A stretch of DNA of 64,000 bases, taken from NCBI GenBank assembly GCA_016213505.1, contig JACRAF010000002.1, forward strand, positions 1 to 64,000, in the 5' to 3' direction. The notes under the pieces were generated by a model. That model was not told the DNA's origin, ran no database searches, and saw only the letters and a program-made list of their open reading frames with translations. Source of the DNA: Devosia nanyangense (GTDB lineage Bacteria; Pseudomonadota; Alphaproteobacteria; Rhizobiales; Devosiaceae). Below are positions 8,022 to 18,926 of the stretch, piece by piece. The stretch's first letter is position 1, and every line of letters starts with the position of its first letter. Position numbers and translations under genes: made by a program.

Positions 8022-10130
8022 ATGCCCCGCCCTTCTACCCTCGACCCACTTTTTCGCTCGCTGCGCTCGATCAAGGGCGTCGGGCCGCAGTTGGGTGCGC
8101 TGCTCAACCGGTTCTTTTCGCCGGGCGAAGGGCAGGATGCGATTGCGCTCGACCTCTTGATGCACATGCCCGCCGGGGTGATCGACCGCCGCCGGATGGA
8201 CGGCGTTGCCGGCACCTTCGTCGGCCACACGGCGACGCTGAAGCTGCACATCGACCGGCACGAGGCGCCGCCGCGCAACATGCCGACGCGGCCGCACCGG
8301 GTGTTCGCGCATGACGAGACCGGCGAGATCCAGCTCGTCTATTTCCGAGCCCAGGGCGGCTGGGTCGAAAAGCTCCTGCCGGTCGGCGAGGACCGCTACG
8401 TCTCGGGCGAGATAGGTTTCTTCGGGGGGATGAAGCAGATCACGCATCCCGACTATGTGATCGAGGTGGAGAAACTCGCCACCCTGCCATTGGTCGAGCC
8501 GGTCTATCCGCTGACCCAGGGGCTGAGCTCGAGGGCATTGACCAAACTCATCCGCGAAGTGCTGGGCACCCTGCCCGAGCTTCCCGAATGGATTGGCGAG
8601 GACCGGCAGGCGCAGTTCAAATGGCCATCGTTCCATGCCGCGATGACCTCGGTGCATGTCCCGGCGCAACCCAACGACGGCGAACTCTGGGGCCCGGCGC
8701 GGATGCGCCTTGCCTATGACGAGTACCTCGCGGGACAACTGGCGCTGCTGATCGTCCGCTCGACGCTGGTGTCGGCGCGCGGCATCGCGCGGACGTTCAC
8801 GGGCGAGATCACCGCGCGGGTCGAGACCGCCCTGCCCTTCGCGCTGACCGAGGGACAGAAGCACGCGGTCGAGGACATCCGACGCGACCTGGCCGCGCCC
8901 GAACGCATGTCACGCCTGCTGCAGGGCGATGTCGGCGCCGGCAAGACCGTCGTGGCGCTGATGGCGATGGCGGCGATGGCCGAAAGCGGCGCGCAATCCT
9001 CCTTGATGTCGCCCACCGAGCTGCTGGCGTCTCAGCATTTCCGCACCCTGAAGCCGCTGGCGGATGCCGCGGGGCTGGGGATCGCGCTGCTCACCGGCAA
9101 GCAGCCGGCGGCCGAGCGCCGGGCGATCCTCGAGGGCATCGCCTCGGGGGCGACGAGCATCGTGGTCGGCACACACGCGCTGTTCCAGTCGGGCGTCGAG
9201 TTCCACAATCTCGGGCTCACCGTGGTCGACGAGCAGCACCGCTTCGGCGTTCACCAGCGGCTGGCGCTGAGTGAGAAGGGCAAGTACACTGACCTGCTGG
9301 TGATGACGGCGACGCCGATCCCCCGCACGCTGGTGCTCACCCATTTCGGCGACATGGCGGTGAGCGTGCTGCGCGAAAAGCCCAGGGGACGTCAGCCGAT
9401 TGACACGGCGGTGCTGTCGATCACCGAGTATCCGCGCGTCATCCAGCGGCTGCAGGCGCGCATCGCCGAGGGCGCGCAGGTGTTCTGGGTCACCCCGCTG
9501 GTCGAGGAGAGCGAGGTGCTCGACGTCGTCTCGGCCGAGGATCGTTTTGCGGCACTGAAGACGGAGTTCGGCGACCAGGTCGCCCTCGTCCACGGCCGGA
9601 TGAGTGCTGCAGCCAAGCAGGAGGTGATGGACCGTTTCCAGCGGGACGAGGTGAAGATCCTCGTGGCAACGACGGTCATCGAGGTCGGCGTCGACGTGCC
9701 TAATGCCACCATAATGATCATCGAGCACGCCGAGCGCTTCGGGCTGGCGCAACTGCACCAACTGCGCGGCCGTGTCGGGCGCGGCACGCAGCGCTCGGCG
9801 TGCCTCTTGCTCTTCAAGGAGCCGCTGAGCGAGACGGCCAAGGCCCGGCTCGAGACGATCAAATCCACCGAGGACGGGTTCGAGATAGCCGAGCGCGACC
9901 TCGACCTGCGTGGCCAGGGCGACGTGCTCGGTACCCGCCAGTCCGGCATGCCGGGGTACCACCTCGCTGTGCCCGACGTGCACCGGCATCTGCTCGAATG
10001 GGCGCACGGCGACGCGCAGGCGGCGCTGAAGGACAATCCAGGGCTGACCGGACCACGGGGCGAGGCGCTGCGGACGCTGCTCTATCTGTTCCGGAAGGAC
10101 CTGGCGCTGCCGCTGATCCGGGCGGGCTGA
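8022..10130 (+). CDS. recG: ATP-dependent DNA helicase RecG
   Basis: A 702-residue helicase that remodels stalled replication forks and Holliday junctions. An N-terminal wedge (OB-fold) domain occupies roughly residues 60-170. The motor follows with Walker A GDVGAGKT near residue 301, DEQH near residue 402, the TATPIPRTL motif, and the motif VI region QLHQLRGRVGRG. Length and motif order match the family. The ATG at 8022 begins directly with the conserved SIKGVGPQ segment region. It is divergent from the broken DUF4375 gene and forms no obvious operon with the hypothetical that follows. Confidence 0.96.
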   Translation: MPRPSTLDPLFRSLRSIKGVGPQLGALLNRFFSPGEGQDAIALDLLMHMPAGVIDRRRMDGVAGTFVGHTATLKLHIDRHEAPPRNMPTRPHRVFAHDETGEIQLVYFRAQGGWVEKLLPVGEDRYVSGEIGFFGGMKQITHPDYVIEVEKLATLPLVEPVYPLTQGLSSRALTKLIREVLGTLPELPEWIGEDRQAQFKWPSFHAAMTSVHVPAQPNDGELWGPARMRLAYDEYLAGQLALLIVRSTLVSARGIARTFTGEITARVETALPFALTEGQKHAVEDIRRDLAAPERMSRLLQGDVGAGKTVVALMAMAAMAESGAQSSLMSPTELLASQHFRTLKPLADAAGLGIALLTGKQPAAERRAILEGIASGATSIVVGTHALFQSGVEFHNLGLTVVDEQHRFGVHQRLALSEKGKYTDLLVMTATPIPRTLVLTHFGDMAVSVLREKPRGRQPIDTAVLSITEYPRVIQRLQARIAEGAQVFWVTPLVEESEVLDVVSAEDRFAALKTEFGDQVALVHGRMSAAAKQEVMDRFQRDEVKILVATTVIEVGVDVPNATIMIIEHAERFGLAQLHQLRGRVGRGTQRSACLLLFKEPLSETAKARLETIKSTEDGFEIAERDLDLRGQGDVLGTRQSGMPGYHLAVPDVHRHLLEWAHGDAQAALKDNPGLTGPRGEALRTLLYLFRKDLALPLIRAG

Positions 10131-10191
10131 GCAACTGCTGCCCGTTGACGACGTCCTTCGAGTCGGAACACGGTCCGGGCAGGAGGAGCCA

Positions 10192-10854
10192 ATGCAGCCC
10201 GAAAGCGCCGATCTCGCCTTCGACTTCCAATCTCCGCTGACGGAATGGAAACTTCGCTCGGTGACGGCGGTGCCTGCAAAAGTGTCCGGGCGCTGGGCGC
10301 TGAGGGTCGCCCTCTCTGACGCCGTCGCCGCGACCGGACGCCCGGGTGTCGACTTTGTCGACATGCCGACCTTTGCCCTTGCGCCTATCGATTTCCGAAA
10401 CGGCGTGATCTCGGTCGATATCCTGAGCCGCCTCGCCGGCAACGCGCCGGACTATGCCAGAGCATTCGCAGGCCTGGCCTATCGCGTCGCGGCTGACGGC
10501 GACGGGTTCGAGGCCGTTTATCTTCGCCCACTCAACGGACGAAAGGTCAGTCCGCCGCCGCCGCGGGACAAGCGCGCCATCCAGTACTTTGCCTATCCGA
10601 ACTGGAAGTTCGACCGCCTGCGTGAAGTGTACCCCGACGGCCCTTTCGAGGCGGGGTTGGATATCGGCCCCGGCGAATGGACGAACCTGCGGATCGAGGT
10701 TGCTGAGGAGCAAGTTGTGGCGCGGGTCAATGGCCAGCCCGCGCTTGGACCGATGACGAACAAAGCGATTCCAGTCGCAGGTGCGATCGGGCTTTGGGTC
10801 GATATCGGGACCGAGGCCTATTTCTCGAATCTCACGGTCACCCGGACCACGTGA
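10192..10854 (+). CDS. Hypothetical protein with a probable concanavalin-like (DUF1080-type) fold
   Basis: A 220-residue protein with no signal peptide or membrane segment. It begins at an ATG with an excellent AGGAGG site. Alternating strand-like segments, the phrase EWTNLRIEVAEEQVVARVNG and the ending AYFSNLTVTRT resemble the laminin-G/glucanase-like jelly roll of DUF1080 (3-keto-disaccharide hydrolase-type) proteins, which often end with a 'not-visible-change' strand pair like this. The assignment is by fold resemblance only; no catalytic motif could be named. The gene ends 15 bp before the convergent suf operon. Confidence 0.6.
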   Translation: MQPESADLAFDFQSPLTEWKLRSVTAVPAKVSGRWALRVALSDAVAATGRPGVDFVDMPTFALAPIDFRNGVISVDILSRLAGNAPDYARAFAGLAYRVAADGDGFEAVYLRPLNGRKVSPPPPRDKRAIQYFAYPNWKFDRLREVYPDGPFEAGLDIGPGEWTNLRIEVAEEQVVARVNGQPALGPMTNKAIPVAGAIGLWVDIGTEAYFSNLTVTRTT

Positions 10855-10869
10855 CCGCCGAGGCGCGAA

Positions 10870-11250
10870 CTATACGCCCTGGCGGGCCTCGGCCAGTGCC
10901 TTGAGGTCGGCCGGCTTCAGTGTCACGCTCTCGCCGCAGCCGCATTCGCCGGTCTGGTTGGGGTTCTTGAAGGTGAAGCCGGAGCTCAGCACCGTTTCCT
11001 CGAAGTCCATCACCGTGCCGAGCAGGAACAGCGTCGCCTTGGGTTCGATGAAGACCTGGACGCCCTTGTCCTCGACGTGGTCGTCGCCCTTGATCGGCTC
11101 GGCAACGTAATCGAGCGTATAGGCCATGCCGGCGCAGCCGGCGTTCTTGACGCCGACGCGGACGCCCGTCACCGGCGTCTCGCTGTCCGCGATGATCTCG
11201 TTGATGCGCTCGACGGCGGCATCGGTGAGACTCATGATCTTCAAGGCCAT
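10870..11250 (-). CDS. sufA: Iron-sulfur cluster carrier SufA/IscA (A-type)
   Basis: A 126-residue A-type carrier that receives clusters from the SufBCD scaffold and passes them to apo-proteins. The three ligand cysteines are in the standard places: Cys39 in NAGCAGMAY and Cys103/Cys105 in GECGCGES. The ATG at 11250 is preferred over a longer ATG at 11307, which would add a non-conserved leader. It is the last gene of the suf operon, 50 bp after sufT. Naming as sufA rather than erpA or iscA rests on its place in the operon. Confidence 0.9.
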   Translation of the reverse strand: MALKIMSLTDAAVERINEIIADSETPVTGVRVGVKNAGCAGMAYTLDYVAEPIKGDDHVEDKGVQVFIEPKATLFLLGTVMDFEETVLSSGFTFKNPNQTGECGCGESVTLKPADLKALAEARQGV

Positions 11251-11300
11251 GGCATTCGCTCTATCGTTGATTGCCGATATATACGCCCGACGCCCGCCGA

Positions 11301-11714
11301 TTACCACCAGTTCAGCGCAACCTGTGCTTCCTCAGACATCCGGCTCTGATCCCACGGCGGATCGAACACCATGTTGACCGTGACGCCCTGGATGCCTTCG
11401 ACCGACATCGCCGCGTTTTCCACCCAGCCGGGCATTTCGCCGGCCACGGGGCAGCCCGGTGCGGTCAGCGTCATGTCGATGGTCAGGTGCCGGTTGTCGT
11501 CGAGGTCGACCTTGTAGATGAGGCCGAGTTCGTAGATGTCGACCGGGATTTCCGGGTCGTAGACGGTCTTGAGCACGCCGATGAGGTCGGCGGTGATCCG
11601 CGCCACTTCGTCCTCGGGAATCGCGCCCGAGATTGTCGGCACGATGCGGTTGCCCTCGGTGGTCTCCACCACGGGCACGATTTCCTGAACAGTTTCAATC
11701 GCTTCATCTGTCAT
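11301..11714 (-). CDS. sufT: SUF system Fe-S assembly protein SufT (MIP18/DUF59)
   Basis: A 137-residue protein of the MIP18/DUF59 family. The core VYDPEIPVDIYELGLIYKV, the acidic strand HLTIDMTLTAPGCPVAGEMP and the closing VFDPPWD are all conserved in SufT proteins, which assist Fe-S maturation. The cysteine in APGCP is the conserved one of the family. An N-terminal extension of about 35 residues precedes the domain. The start at 11714 overlaps the sufS stop by four bases (ATGA), so the pair is translationally coupled. Confidence 0.9.
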   Translation of the reverse strand: MTDEAIETVQEIVPVVETTEGNRIVPTISGAIPEDEVARITADLIGVLKTVYDPEIPVDIYELGLIYKVDLDDNRHLTIDMTLTAPGCPVAGEMPGWVENAAMSVEGIQGVTVNMVFDPPWDQSRMSEEAQVALNWW

Positions 11715-12943
11715 GCGAAGAACTTCTGTGCTTTCTCGATGCCTTCGACCAAGGCATCGATGTCGTCCGTGCCCGAATATAGGGCGAGCGAGGCCCGGCA
11801 GGTAGAGGTGACACCGAACCGTGTCAGCAGCGGCATGGCGCAATGCGTGCCGGCGCGGACTGCGATGCCGTAGCGGTCGAGGATGGTGGAAACATCGTGG
11901 GCGTGGGCGCCCTTGAGCTCGAACGAGAAGATACCGCCCTTGCCCAGCGCATTGCCGATCAGTCTTAACGAGTTGATCCGCTTCAGCCGCTCGGCCGCAT
12001 AGGCGGCGATTTCGGCCTCGTGCGCCGCCATATTCTCCCGCCCAAGCTGCTCGACGTAGTCGATGGCGGCGCCCAGCCCGATCGCCTGGACGATCGGCGG
12101 AGTGCCCGCCTCGAAGCGGTGCGGCGGCTCGTTGTAGGTGATGGTGTCGCGGGTCACGACGTCGATCATCTCACCGCCGCCCTGGTAGGGTTGCATTTCG
12201 GCCAGCAGGTCGTAGCGGCCGTAGAGCACGCCTATGCCGGTCGGGCCGTAGAGCTTATGGCCGGTGAAGACGTAAAAATCGACGCCCAGCGCCTCTACGT
12301 CCACCGCCTGGTGCACTGCGCCCTGGCTGCCGTCGACCAGCACCGGGACACCGCGCGCATGGGCGATCTCGACGATCTCTTTGATTGGGGTCACCGTGCC
12401 GAGCACGTTGGACATGTGGGTGATCGCGACCATCTTGGTCTTCGGGCCGATCGCCGCCTCGAACGCGTCGAGGTCGAAGCTGCCGTCGTCGCGCACGTCC
12501 ACCCATCTCAACACCGCGCTCTTGCGCTCACGGTGGAAGTGCCATGGGACGATGTTGGAATGGTGTTCCATGATGGAGAGGACGATCTCGTCGCCCGCCC
12601 CGATCCGCGGGCCGGCGAACGACGAGGCCACGAGGTTGATCGCCTCGGTCGCCGAACGGGTGAAGACGATCTCCTCGGGCCTGCTTGCGTTGAGGAAGTG
12701 CGCCACCGTCTTGCGGGCGCCCTCAAAGGCTTCGGTCGCCCGGTTGGCGAGGGTATGCAGGCCGCGATGGACGTTGGCGTATTCGTGCTTATGGGCGAAA
12801 TCCATGCGGTCGAGGACGGCGTTCGGCTTCTGCGCCGAAGCGCCGGAATCGAGATAGACCAGCCGGTGCCCGAAGATTTTCTCTTCGAGGATCGGGAAGT
12901 CGGCGCGGACTTTTGTGAGATCCAGGCTCAAGTCGAAAGCCAC
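11711..12943 (-). CDS. sufS: Cysteine desulfurase SufS
   Basis: A 410-residue PLP-dependent group II cysteine desulfurase that mobilises sulfur for the SufBCD scaffold. The PLP lysine is Lys230 in VFTGHKLYGPTG and the persulfide cysteine is Cys368 in RAGTHCAMPLL, the position expected for SufS rather than for IscS. Substrate residues in IMEHHSNIVPW are present. Its start lies inside the 3' end of sufD (16 bases of overlap). A second, IscS-type desulfurase begins the same operon, so the cell has two desulfurases in one suf cluster, as is usual in rhizobia. Confidence 0.95.
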   Translation of the reverse strand: MAFDLSLDLTKVRADFPILEEKIFGHRLVYLDSGASAQKPNAVLDRMDFAHKHEYANVHRGLHTLANRATEAFEGARKTVAHFLNASRPEEIVFTRSATEAINLVASSFAGPRIGAGDEIVLSIMEHHSNIVPWHFHRERKSAVLRWVDVRDDGSFDLDAFEAAIGPKTKMVAITHMSNVLGTVTPIKEIVEIAHARGVPVLVDGSQGAVHQAVDVEALGVDFYVFTGHKLYGPTGIGVLYGRYDLLAEMQPYQGGGEMIDVVTRDTITYNEPPHRFEAGTPPIVQAIGLGAAIDYVEQLGRENMAAHEAEIAAYAAERLKRINSLRLIGNALGKGGIFSFELKGAHAHDVSTILDRYGIAVRAGTHCAMPLLTRFGVTSTCRASLALYSGTDDIDALVEGIEKAQKFFA

Positions 12944-14127
12944 TTCTCGACCACCGACTCGAGCGCATCGTGCAACTGCTCATCGGCGATCGGATCGAGC
13001 ACCTCTTCGAGGAAGCCGCGGACCAGCATGCTCTCGGCCTCGGCTTGGGGAATGCCGCGGCTCATCAGGTAGAACATCGAGTCTTCGTCGAGCGCGCCGA
13101 CGGTCGAGCCGTGACCGCAGACCACGTCGTCGGCGAAAATCTCGAGTTCGGGTTTGCTGAGGATTTCAGCCTCGTCCGACAGCATCAGCCCCTGCATCAT
13201 CAGCTTGGCGTCGGTCTTCTGGGCGTTAGGTGCGACCACGATCTTGCCTTGGAACACGGCCTTCGAGCGGCCGCGGGCGACCTGCTTGAACAGCGGCTTC
13301 GACGAGCAGCGCGGCACGTTGTGGCTCACTTCGAGCGTGATGTCCGAGTGCTGCCCCTCGGTCGCGAGATTGAGCCCGGTGATGTCGGCGTGAGCGCCCT
13401 CGCCGGCAAAACGGGCGAAGAGGTTGATCCGGCTGAGCGCCGAGCCGACATGAATGGTGACGGTCCTGAGCTTGGCGCCGGCGCCGATCTGGTACTCGGC
13501 GGTGGCAAAACTGGTGGCGCCCGCGCCCGACAGGTCGAGCAGGATGTGGGTCAGCTCGACGCCCGCGCCCAAGGCGACGAAGCTCGCGTGGTTGGAAAGA
13601 TGCCCCTCGTCCGAGCCCGAGAAGGTCTCGATCACCGTCGCCCGGGCGCCGTCGGCGACGAACAGATGGACGGAGTCGTTCATATGACCGGCATCGCCTT
13701 CGGTACGCCGGTCGATGTGGAGCACGGTTCCAACCGTCCCCTCGACGTCGAGCCGCAGTGTCTCGGCTGCCAGCGCCGCGTTGAGCCGCACCAGCACGTC
13801 GTCGCGCTCGGTCAGCGCCGAGCCCTTGGTCGTGCCGGCCCGGACGCCCGCCGGTTCGGTGCCGTCGAGATCGGCGATACCGTTGGTCATCGGGATACGA
13901 TGCGCGCCCGGCACCCGGAACACCGGCTCGCTCAGCGCTTTCTCCGCGCTCGCCAGCTCCGGCACGGTGCGCAGCAGCATCTTGAGGTCGGTGTAGTGGT
14001 AGCTCTCGACCTTGCGCGTCGGCAGGCCGCTTTGCGCCAGCCGCTCGGCGGCAGCAGCGGCGCCGCGGCTCCCGAGCTGTTCGATCAGCTTGGCTTCGGC
14101 CGGGCCGATGCGGACGGGAACATGCAT
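12928..14127 (-). CDS. sufD: Fe-S cluster assembly scaffold subunit SufD
   Basis: A 399-residue SufD subunit that forms the SufBC2D scaffold with SufB and SufC. The right-handed beta-helix core and the conserved C-terminal block (GHGSTVGALDEDSMFYLMSR) with the histidine expected at the SufB-SufD interface are visible. The ATG at 14127 is two bases after the sufC stop; a longer open frame upstream runs through sufC and is not real. It is followed by sufS with a short overlap. Confidence 0.94.
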   Translation of the reverse strand: MHVPVRIGPAEAKLIEQLGSRGAAAAAERLAQSGLPTRKVESYHYTDLKMLLRTVPELASAEKALSEPVFRVPGAHRIPMTNGIADLDGTEPAGVRAGTTKGSALTERDDVLVRLNAALAAETLRLDVEGTVGTVLHIDRRTEGDAGHMNDSVHLFVADGARATVIETFSGSDEGHLSNHASFVALGAGVELTHILLDLSGAGATSFATAEYQIGAGAKLRTVTIHVGSALSRINLFARFAGEGAHADITGLNLATEGQHSDITLEVSHNVPRCSSKPLFKQVARGRSKAVFQGKIVVAPNAQKTDAKLMMQGLMLSDEAEILSKPELEIFADDVVCGHGSTVGALDEDSMFYLMSRGIPQAEAESMLVRGFLEEVLDPIADEQLHDALESVVEKWLST

Positions 14128-14129
14128 GC

Positions 14130-14891
14130 TCACGCGGCCGCCTCGTCGAAACCGGCATAGCCCTTGGACTCGAGTTCCAGCGCCAGTTCCTTGCCACCGC
14201 TCTCGACGACCCGGCCGTCGGAGAAGACGTGCACCACGTCGGGCACGATGTGGTTGAGGAGGCGCTGGTAGTGGGTGATGACCAGCATCGAGCGGCCCGG
14301 TCCGCGCAGGGCGTTGACGCCGTCCGACACGATCTTCAGCGCATCGATATCGAGTCCGGAATCGGTCTCGTCGAGCACGCACATCTTTGGCGCCAGCAGC
14401 GCCATCTGCAAGATTTCGGCACGCTTCTTCTCGCCGCCCGAAAAGCCGACATTGAGCGCGCGCTTCAGCATATCGCTGTCGATGTGAAGCGACTGGCCCG
14501 CCTCCTTCACCGCCCGCATGAAATCGGGGGTCGTCATCTCGGCCTGCCCGCGCGCCTTGAGCTGCGCGTTCATCGCCGCCTTGAGGAAGGTCATGGTGGC
14601 GACCCCGGGAATTTCGATCGGGTACTGGAAAGCAAGAAACAGGCCCTTGGCCGCCCGCTCGGACGGATCGAGCGCCAGAATATCCTCGCCATCGAGCAGC
14701 ACTTCACCCTCGGTGATCTCGTAGTCCGCCTTGCCGGCGAGCACATAGCTCAGCGTCGATTTGCCCGAGCCGTTGCGGCCCATTATGGCGTGTACCTCGC
14801 CGGCCGGAACCGTAAGGTTCACGCCGCGGAGGATCTCACGCTCGGCGATGCGGGCATGGAGGTTGCGGATTTCAAGCATCGGGGTGGTCAC
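14130..14891 (-). CDS. sufC: Fe-S assembly ATPase SufC
   Basis: A 253-residue ABC-type ATPase without membrane domains, the motor of the SufBC2D scaffold. Walker A is GRNGSGKST, the signature is FSGGEKKR and the Walker B region is CVLDETDSGLD, all in order. The GTG at 14891 is chosen because it overlaps the stop of the preceding cupin gene (GTGA); an ATG four codons in, at 14879, is the alternative. Immediately followed by sufD. Confidence 0.95.
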   Translation of the reverse strand: MTTPMLEIRNLHARIAEREILRGVNLTVPAGEVHAIMGRNGSGKSTLSYVLAGKADYEITEGEVLLDGEDILALDPSERAAKGLFLAFQYPIEIPGVATMTFLKAAMNAQLKARGQAEMTTPDFMRAVKEAGQSLHIDSDMLKRALNVGFSGGEKKRAEILQMALLAPKMCVLDETDSGLDIDALKIVSDGVNALRGPGRSMLVITHYQRLLNHIVPDVVHVFSDGRVVESGGKELALELESKGYAGFDEAAA

Positions 14892-15370
14892 TCATCGTCT
14901 CCAATATCTTCGCCGTCCCAATAGCCCAGTGGCTGCAGCAATCCGCCCTGTTTGAACGTGCCGTCCTTGTCGTGAAAGCCGCCCGCTCCGGCATCGATTC
15001 TAACCCGCCCGCTGTCCGGGTATTCGAGGACATCGGCATTGGTGTTGTTGGAAAAGGCGATGTAGCGCAGCTCATGGCTGCCGGTGTTGAAAATCTGGTG
15101 GGCCTCGCCGCCGGCCCGCGCGCCGAGGCCGGCACCCGCCCGGTACGGGATGCGGCGATCGCCGATCCGGTAGTCGCCCTGGCCGGACAGCACGAGGAAC
15201 ATCTCGTCCGTGGTGTGGTGGCGGTGGAAGGGGCAGGCCGACTTGCCCGGCGGCACGACGTGGAGCGACGCGCCCAGCCACTTAAGTCCCAGGGCGTCGC
15301 CGATGCCGACCGTCCCCGCGGCGTAACGCGTTCCCTTCGCCATGAACTCGAGCGGCAGGTCGTCGACCAT
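14888..15370 (-). CDS. Cupin-domain protein B of the suf operon
   Basis: A 160-residue single-domain cupin. The first cupin motif is PPGKSACPFHRHHTTDEMF at residues 40-58, with His49, His51, His52 and Glu56 as likely metal ligands and a cysteine (Cys46) just before them. The second motif lies near HQIFNTGSHELRYI. It is clearly a paralog of the adjacent upstream cupin and belongs to the COG3837-like group, whose biochemical role is unknown. The first usable start in this frame is the ATG at 15370, 22 bases after the upstream stop. It is coupled to sufC by a GTGA overlap. Placement inside the suf operon suggests a job in Fe-S assembly or protection, which is inference only. Confidence 0.8.
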   Translation of the reverse strand: MVDDLPLEFMAKGTRYAAGTVGIGDALGLKWLGASLHVVPPGKSACPFHRHHTTDEMFLVLSGQGDYRIGDRRIPYRAGAGLGARAGGEAHQIFNTGSHELRYIAFSNNTNADVLEYPDSGRVRIDAGAGGFHDKDGTFKQGGLLQPLGYWDGEDIGDDE

Positions 15371-15392
15371 GACCTTGCTGGGTAGGAAGCCG

Positions 15393-15917
15393 TCACTTGG
15401 CCTCTCCTTCAACTTTCGCGCGCGGCTCCCCGTCCCAGTAGTCAATACCCGGATGATCGAGATGCTGCAGGTGCCGGATGCTCGACTTGTCGTAGGGGTT
15501 GCGGGTCGAGCGGCTGAACACGCCGAACTTTCCCGAATCCGGATACTCGCAGACGTCCGCCAGCGACATGGTCGAAATTCCGTAGTAGCGGAGCGGGCCG
15601 GTACCGGTGTTGATGATCTGGTGCGCCGTGTCCTGCCCGCCGGCCGGGGCGCCGAGCACGTCGCCGGCTTTGATCGGGTAGCTGTCGGGGCCGAAGCGGT
15701 AGATGCCCTCGCCTTGGAGGATGATGAACATCTCGTCTTCGACGTGGTGGTTGTGGAACGGGCAGGCGGACTTGCCCGGAGGTACTTCGCTGTAGCTGAT
15801 GCCAAGGTCCCTGACCCCGATCATTGGACCGATGCGGACGTCGGCAGACTCGTAGAGACTGCCCTTGCTCTCATGGGAAAGCGTCAGATCGGCGATATTG
15901 ACCAGCGGCTTGCTCAT
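15393..15917 (-). CDS. Cupin-domain protein A of the suf operon
   Basis: A 174-residue cupin. Motif 1, PPGKSACPFHNHHVEDEMF, spans residues 46-64 with His55, His57, His58 and Glu62 as likely metal ligands and Cys52 beside them. Motif 2 is around HQIINTGTGPLRYYG. The C-terminal third is longer than in the second copy and ends with a WDGEPRAK segment resembling the YWDGEDI ending of its neighbour, so both share a tail motif beyond the cupin barrel. Its ATG overlaps the stop of the small membrane protein gene (ATGA). Function unknown; the tandem pair appears to come from a local duplication. Confidence 0.8.
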   Translation of the reverse strand: MSKPLVNIADLTLSHESKGSLYESADVRIGPMIGVRDLGISYSEVPPGKSACPFHNHHVEDEMFIILQGEGIYRFGPDSYPIKAGDVLGAPAGGQDTAHQIINTGTGPLRYYGISTMSLADVCEYPDSGKFGVFSRSTRNPYDKSSIRHLQHLDHPGIDYWDGEPRAKVEGEAK

Positions 15918-16216
15918 TTCACGCGGCCTGTCTTGTAGTCGTCGACCGTGTGCTGATGATCGCCCCTGCTCTGCGCGGCAAGGATGAAGGTCCAGCCCGC
16001 ATACATCGCGGCAGCGATGAAGATGAAGGGCGTCGCGATCCACACATAGGGCAGCCAAAAGATACCGACGAGGGCGATGATCGCCGCGACGATCGCGCTG
16101 CCCACCATCCAGGCGATGAATCGCCGAACGACATTCCAGCCCCGCTCGTTGATCGGTGACATGGCATTGCGCGGATGCCCGACCGGAAACCGCCGTGCAA
16201 ACCAATACTCAGTCAT
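15914..16216 (-). CDS. Small membrane protein of unknown function in the suf operon
   Basis: A 100-residue protein starting at an ATG with GGAGGGAACC upstream. Two hydrophobic stretches at about residues 33-53 and 57-77 predict a hairpin of two membrane segments, with a basic N-terminal region (FARRFPVGHPRN) and a hydrophilic, acidic-basic tail. No known domain was recognised. It lies 27 bp after sufB and overlaps the first cupin gene by four bases, so it is expected to be co-translated with the suf genes. Confidence 0.72.
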   Translation of the reverse strand: MTEYWFARRFPVGHPRNAMSPINERGWNVVRRFIAWMVGSAIVAAIIALVGIFWLPYVWIATPFIFIAAAMYAGWTFILAAQSRGDHQHTVDDYKTGRVK

Positions 16217-16243
16217 TGGTTCCCTCCGACATCGAGCGCCTCG

Positions 16244-17755
<1,512 letters not shown>

Positions 17756-17765
17756 TTGCTTTGTC

Positions 17766-18926
17766 CTATGCCGCCAGAGTCTTGGCGCGGCGTTCGCGGT
17801 GCCGTCCGAGCACCTCGCTGAACCCTTCGAGGAACGCCTCGATATCGGCGCCCGTCGAATTCCAGCCGATGCTCAAACGCATGGCGCACTCAGTTAGTTC
17901 GGGCGCGACGCCCATAGCCTTCAGCACATGGCTCGGGCCGACCTTGCCGGACGAACAGGCCGAGCCCGATGAGATCGAAATACCCTTGAGGTCCAATCCC
18001 ATCATCGCCACCGAATTCCTGAGCCCCGGCACGGCGAAATTGGTGACGTTGCCGATGCGGTCGGCCTTCTCGCCGAAAATCACCAGGTCGGGCGCCATGT
18101 TGCGCATGCCTTCTTCTGCGATGCGGACCAGTTCGCTGACATTGGCCCGGTAAAACCGGTCGGCGAACACCTCTGCCGCCGCACCGAACCCAGCAATCAG
18201 CGCTGCCGACTCGGTGCCGCCGCGGCGGCCAGTTTCCTGGCCGCCACCAGGGATCAGGCGAACCTGATCGGCGTGGCCCTTCATCAGCAGCGCGCCGATT
18301 CCAGCCGGACCGCCGATCTTGTGCGCGCTTACCGCCATCATATCGGGTGCGCGGGAGGCAAATTCGAGGGTCATCTTGCCGAACGCCTGGACGGCGTCGA
18401 CGAAGAGGAAGTGGGGCGAGGCGCCGACCAGCACTTCGATGCGGTCGAGCGGCTGGATCACGCCGGTCTCGTTGTTGACGAGGTGTACCGCGGCCAGCAA
18501 CCTCTGGCCCAACGCTTCGGCGCTAGCCAGCGCGGCGGCGATGTCCTCGACCCTGACAAGACCATTGGCATCGAGCCCGACGATTGTCACCGGCAGCCCC
18601 GTCGCCTCGGCGGCCTTAAGCGCCGCCGTGTGGTCGCCGGCGCCAACGACAATCCCGCCGACGCCCAGCGCCCGTGCGCCGCCGACGATGGCCTGCGTGA
18701 TCGCCTCGGTCGCCGACCCGGTGAACACCACCTGCTCGCGCGTCGCGCCCGCAAGCTTGGCGACCTTGACGCGCGCGTCGTCGATCAGCGCCCGCAGCGC
18801 CCGGCCATGACCGTGGACCGACGACGGATTGCCCGTCAGCTCCAGCGCCGCGCCAATCGCTGCGCGGGCTTCGGGCAGCAGCGGAGCGGAGGCGTTGTGG
18901 TCGAGATAGGTCGCGATCTGGGTCAT
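17766..18926 (-). CDS. IscS/NifS-type cysteine desulfurase, first gene of suf operon
   Basis: A 386-residue PLP-dependent class V aminotransferase of the group I (IscS/NifS) type. The PLP lysine is Lys203 in [10 protein letters not shown] and the mobile-loop cysteine is Cys324 in [11 protein letters not shown], the pattern of IscS and not of SufS. It starts the suf operon and is preceded by the inverted repeat at 19057-19083 that resembles an Irr iron control element. In many alphaproteobacteria an IscR-type regulator gene precedes this gene; none is present here. Confidence 0.92.
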   Translation of the reverse strand: MTQIATYLDHNASAPLLPEARAAIGAALELTGNPSSVHGHGRALRALIDDARVKVAKLAGATREQVVFTGSATEAITQAIVGGARALGVGGIVVGAGDHTAALKAAEATGLPVTIVGLDANGLVRVEDIAAALASAEALGQRLLAAVHLVNNETGVIQPLDRIEVLVGASPHFLFVDAVQAFGKMTLEFASRAPDMMAVSAHKIGGPAGIGALLMKGHADQVRLIPGGGQETGRRGGTESAALIAGFGAAAEVFADRFYRANVSELVRIAEEGMRNMAPDLVIFGEKADRIGNVTNFAVPGLRNSVAMMGLDLKGISISSGSACSSGKVGPSHVLKAMGVAPELTECAMRLSIGWNSTGADIEAFLEGFSEVLGRHRERRAKTLAA

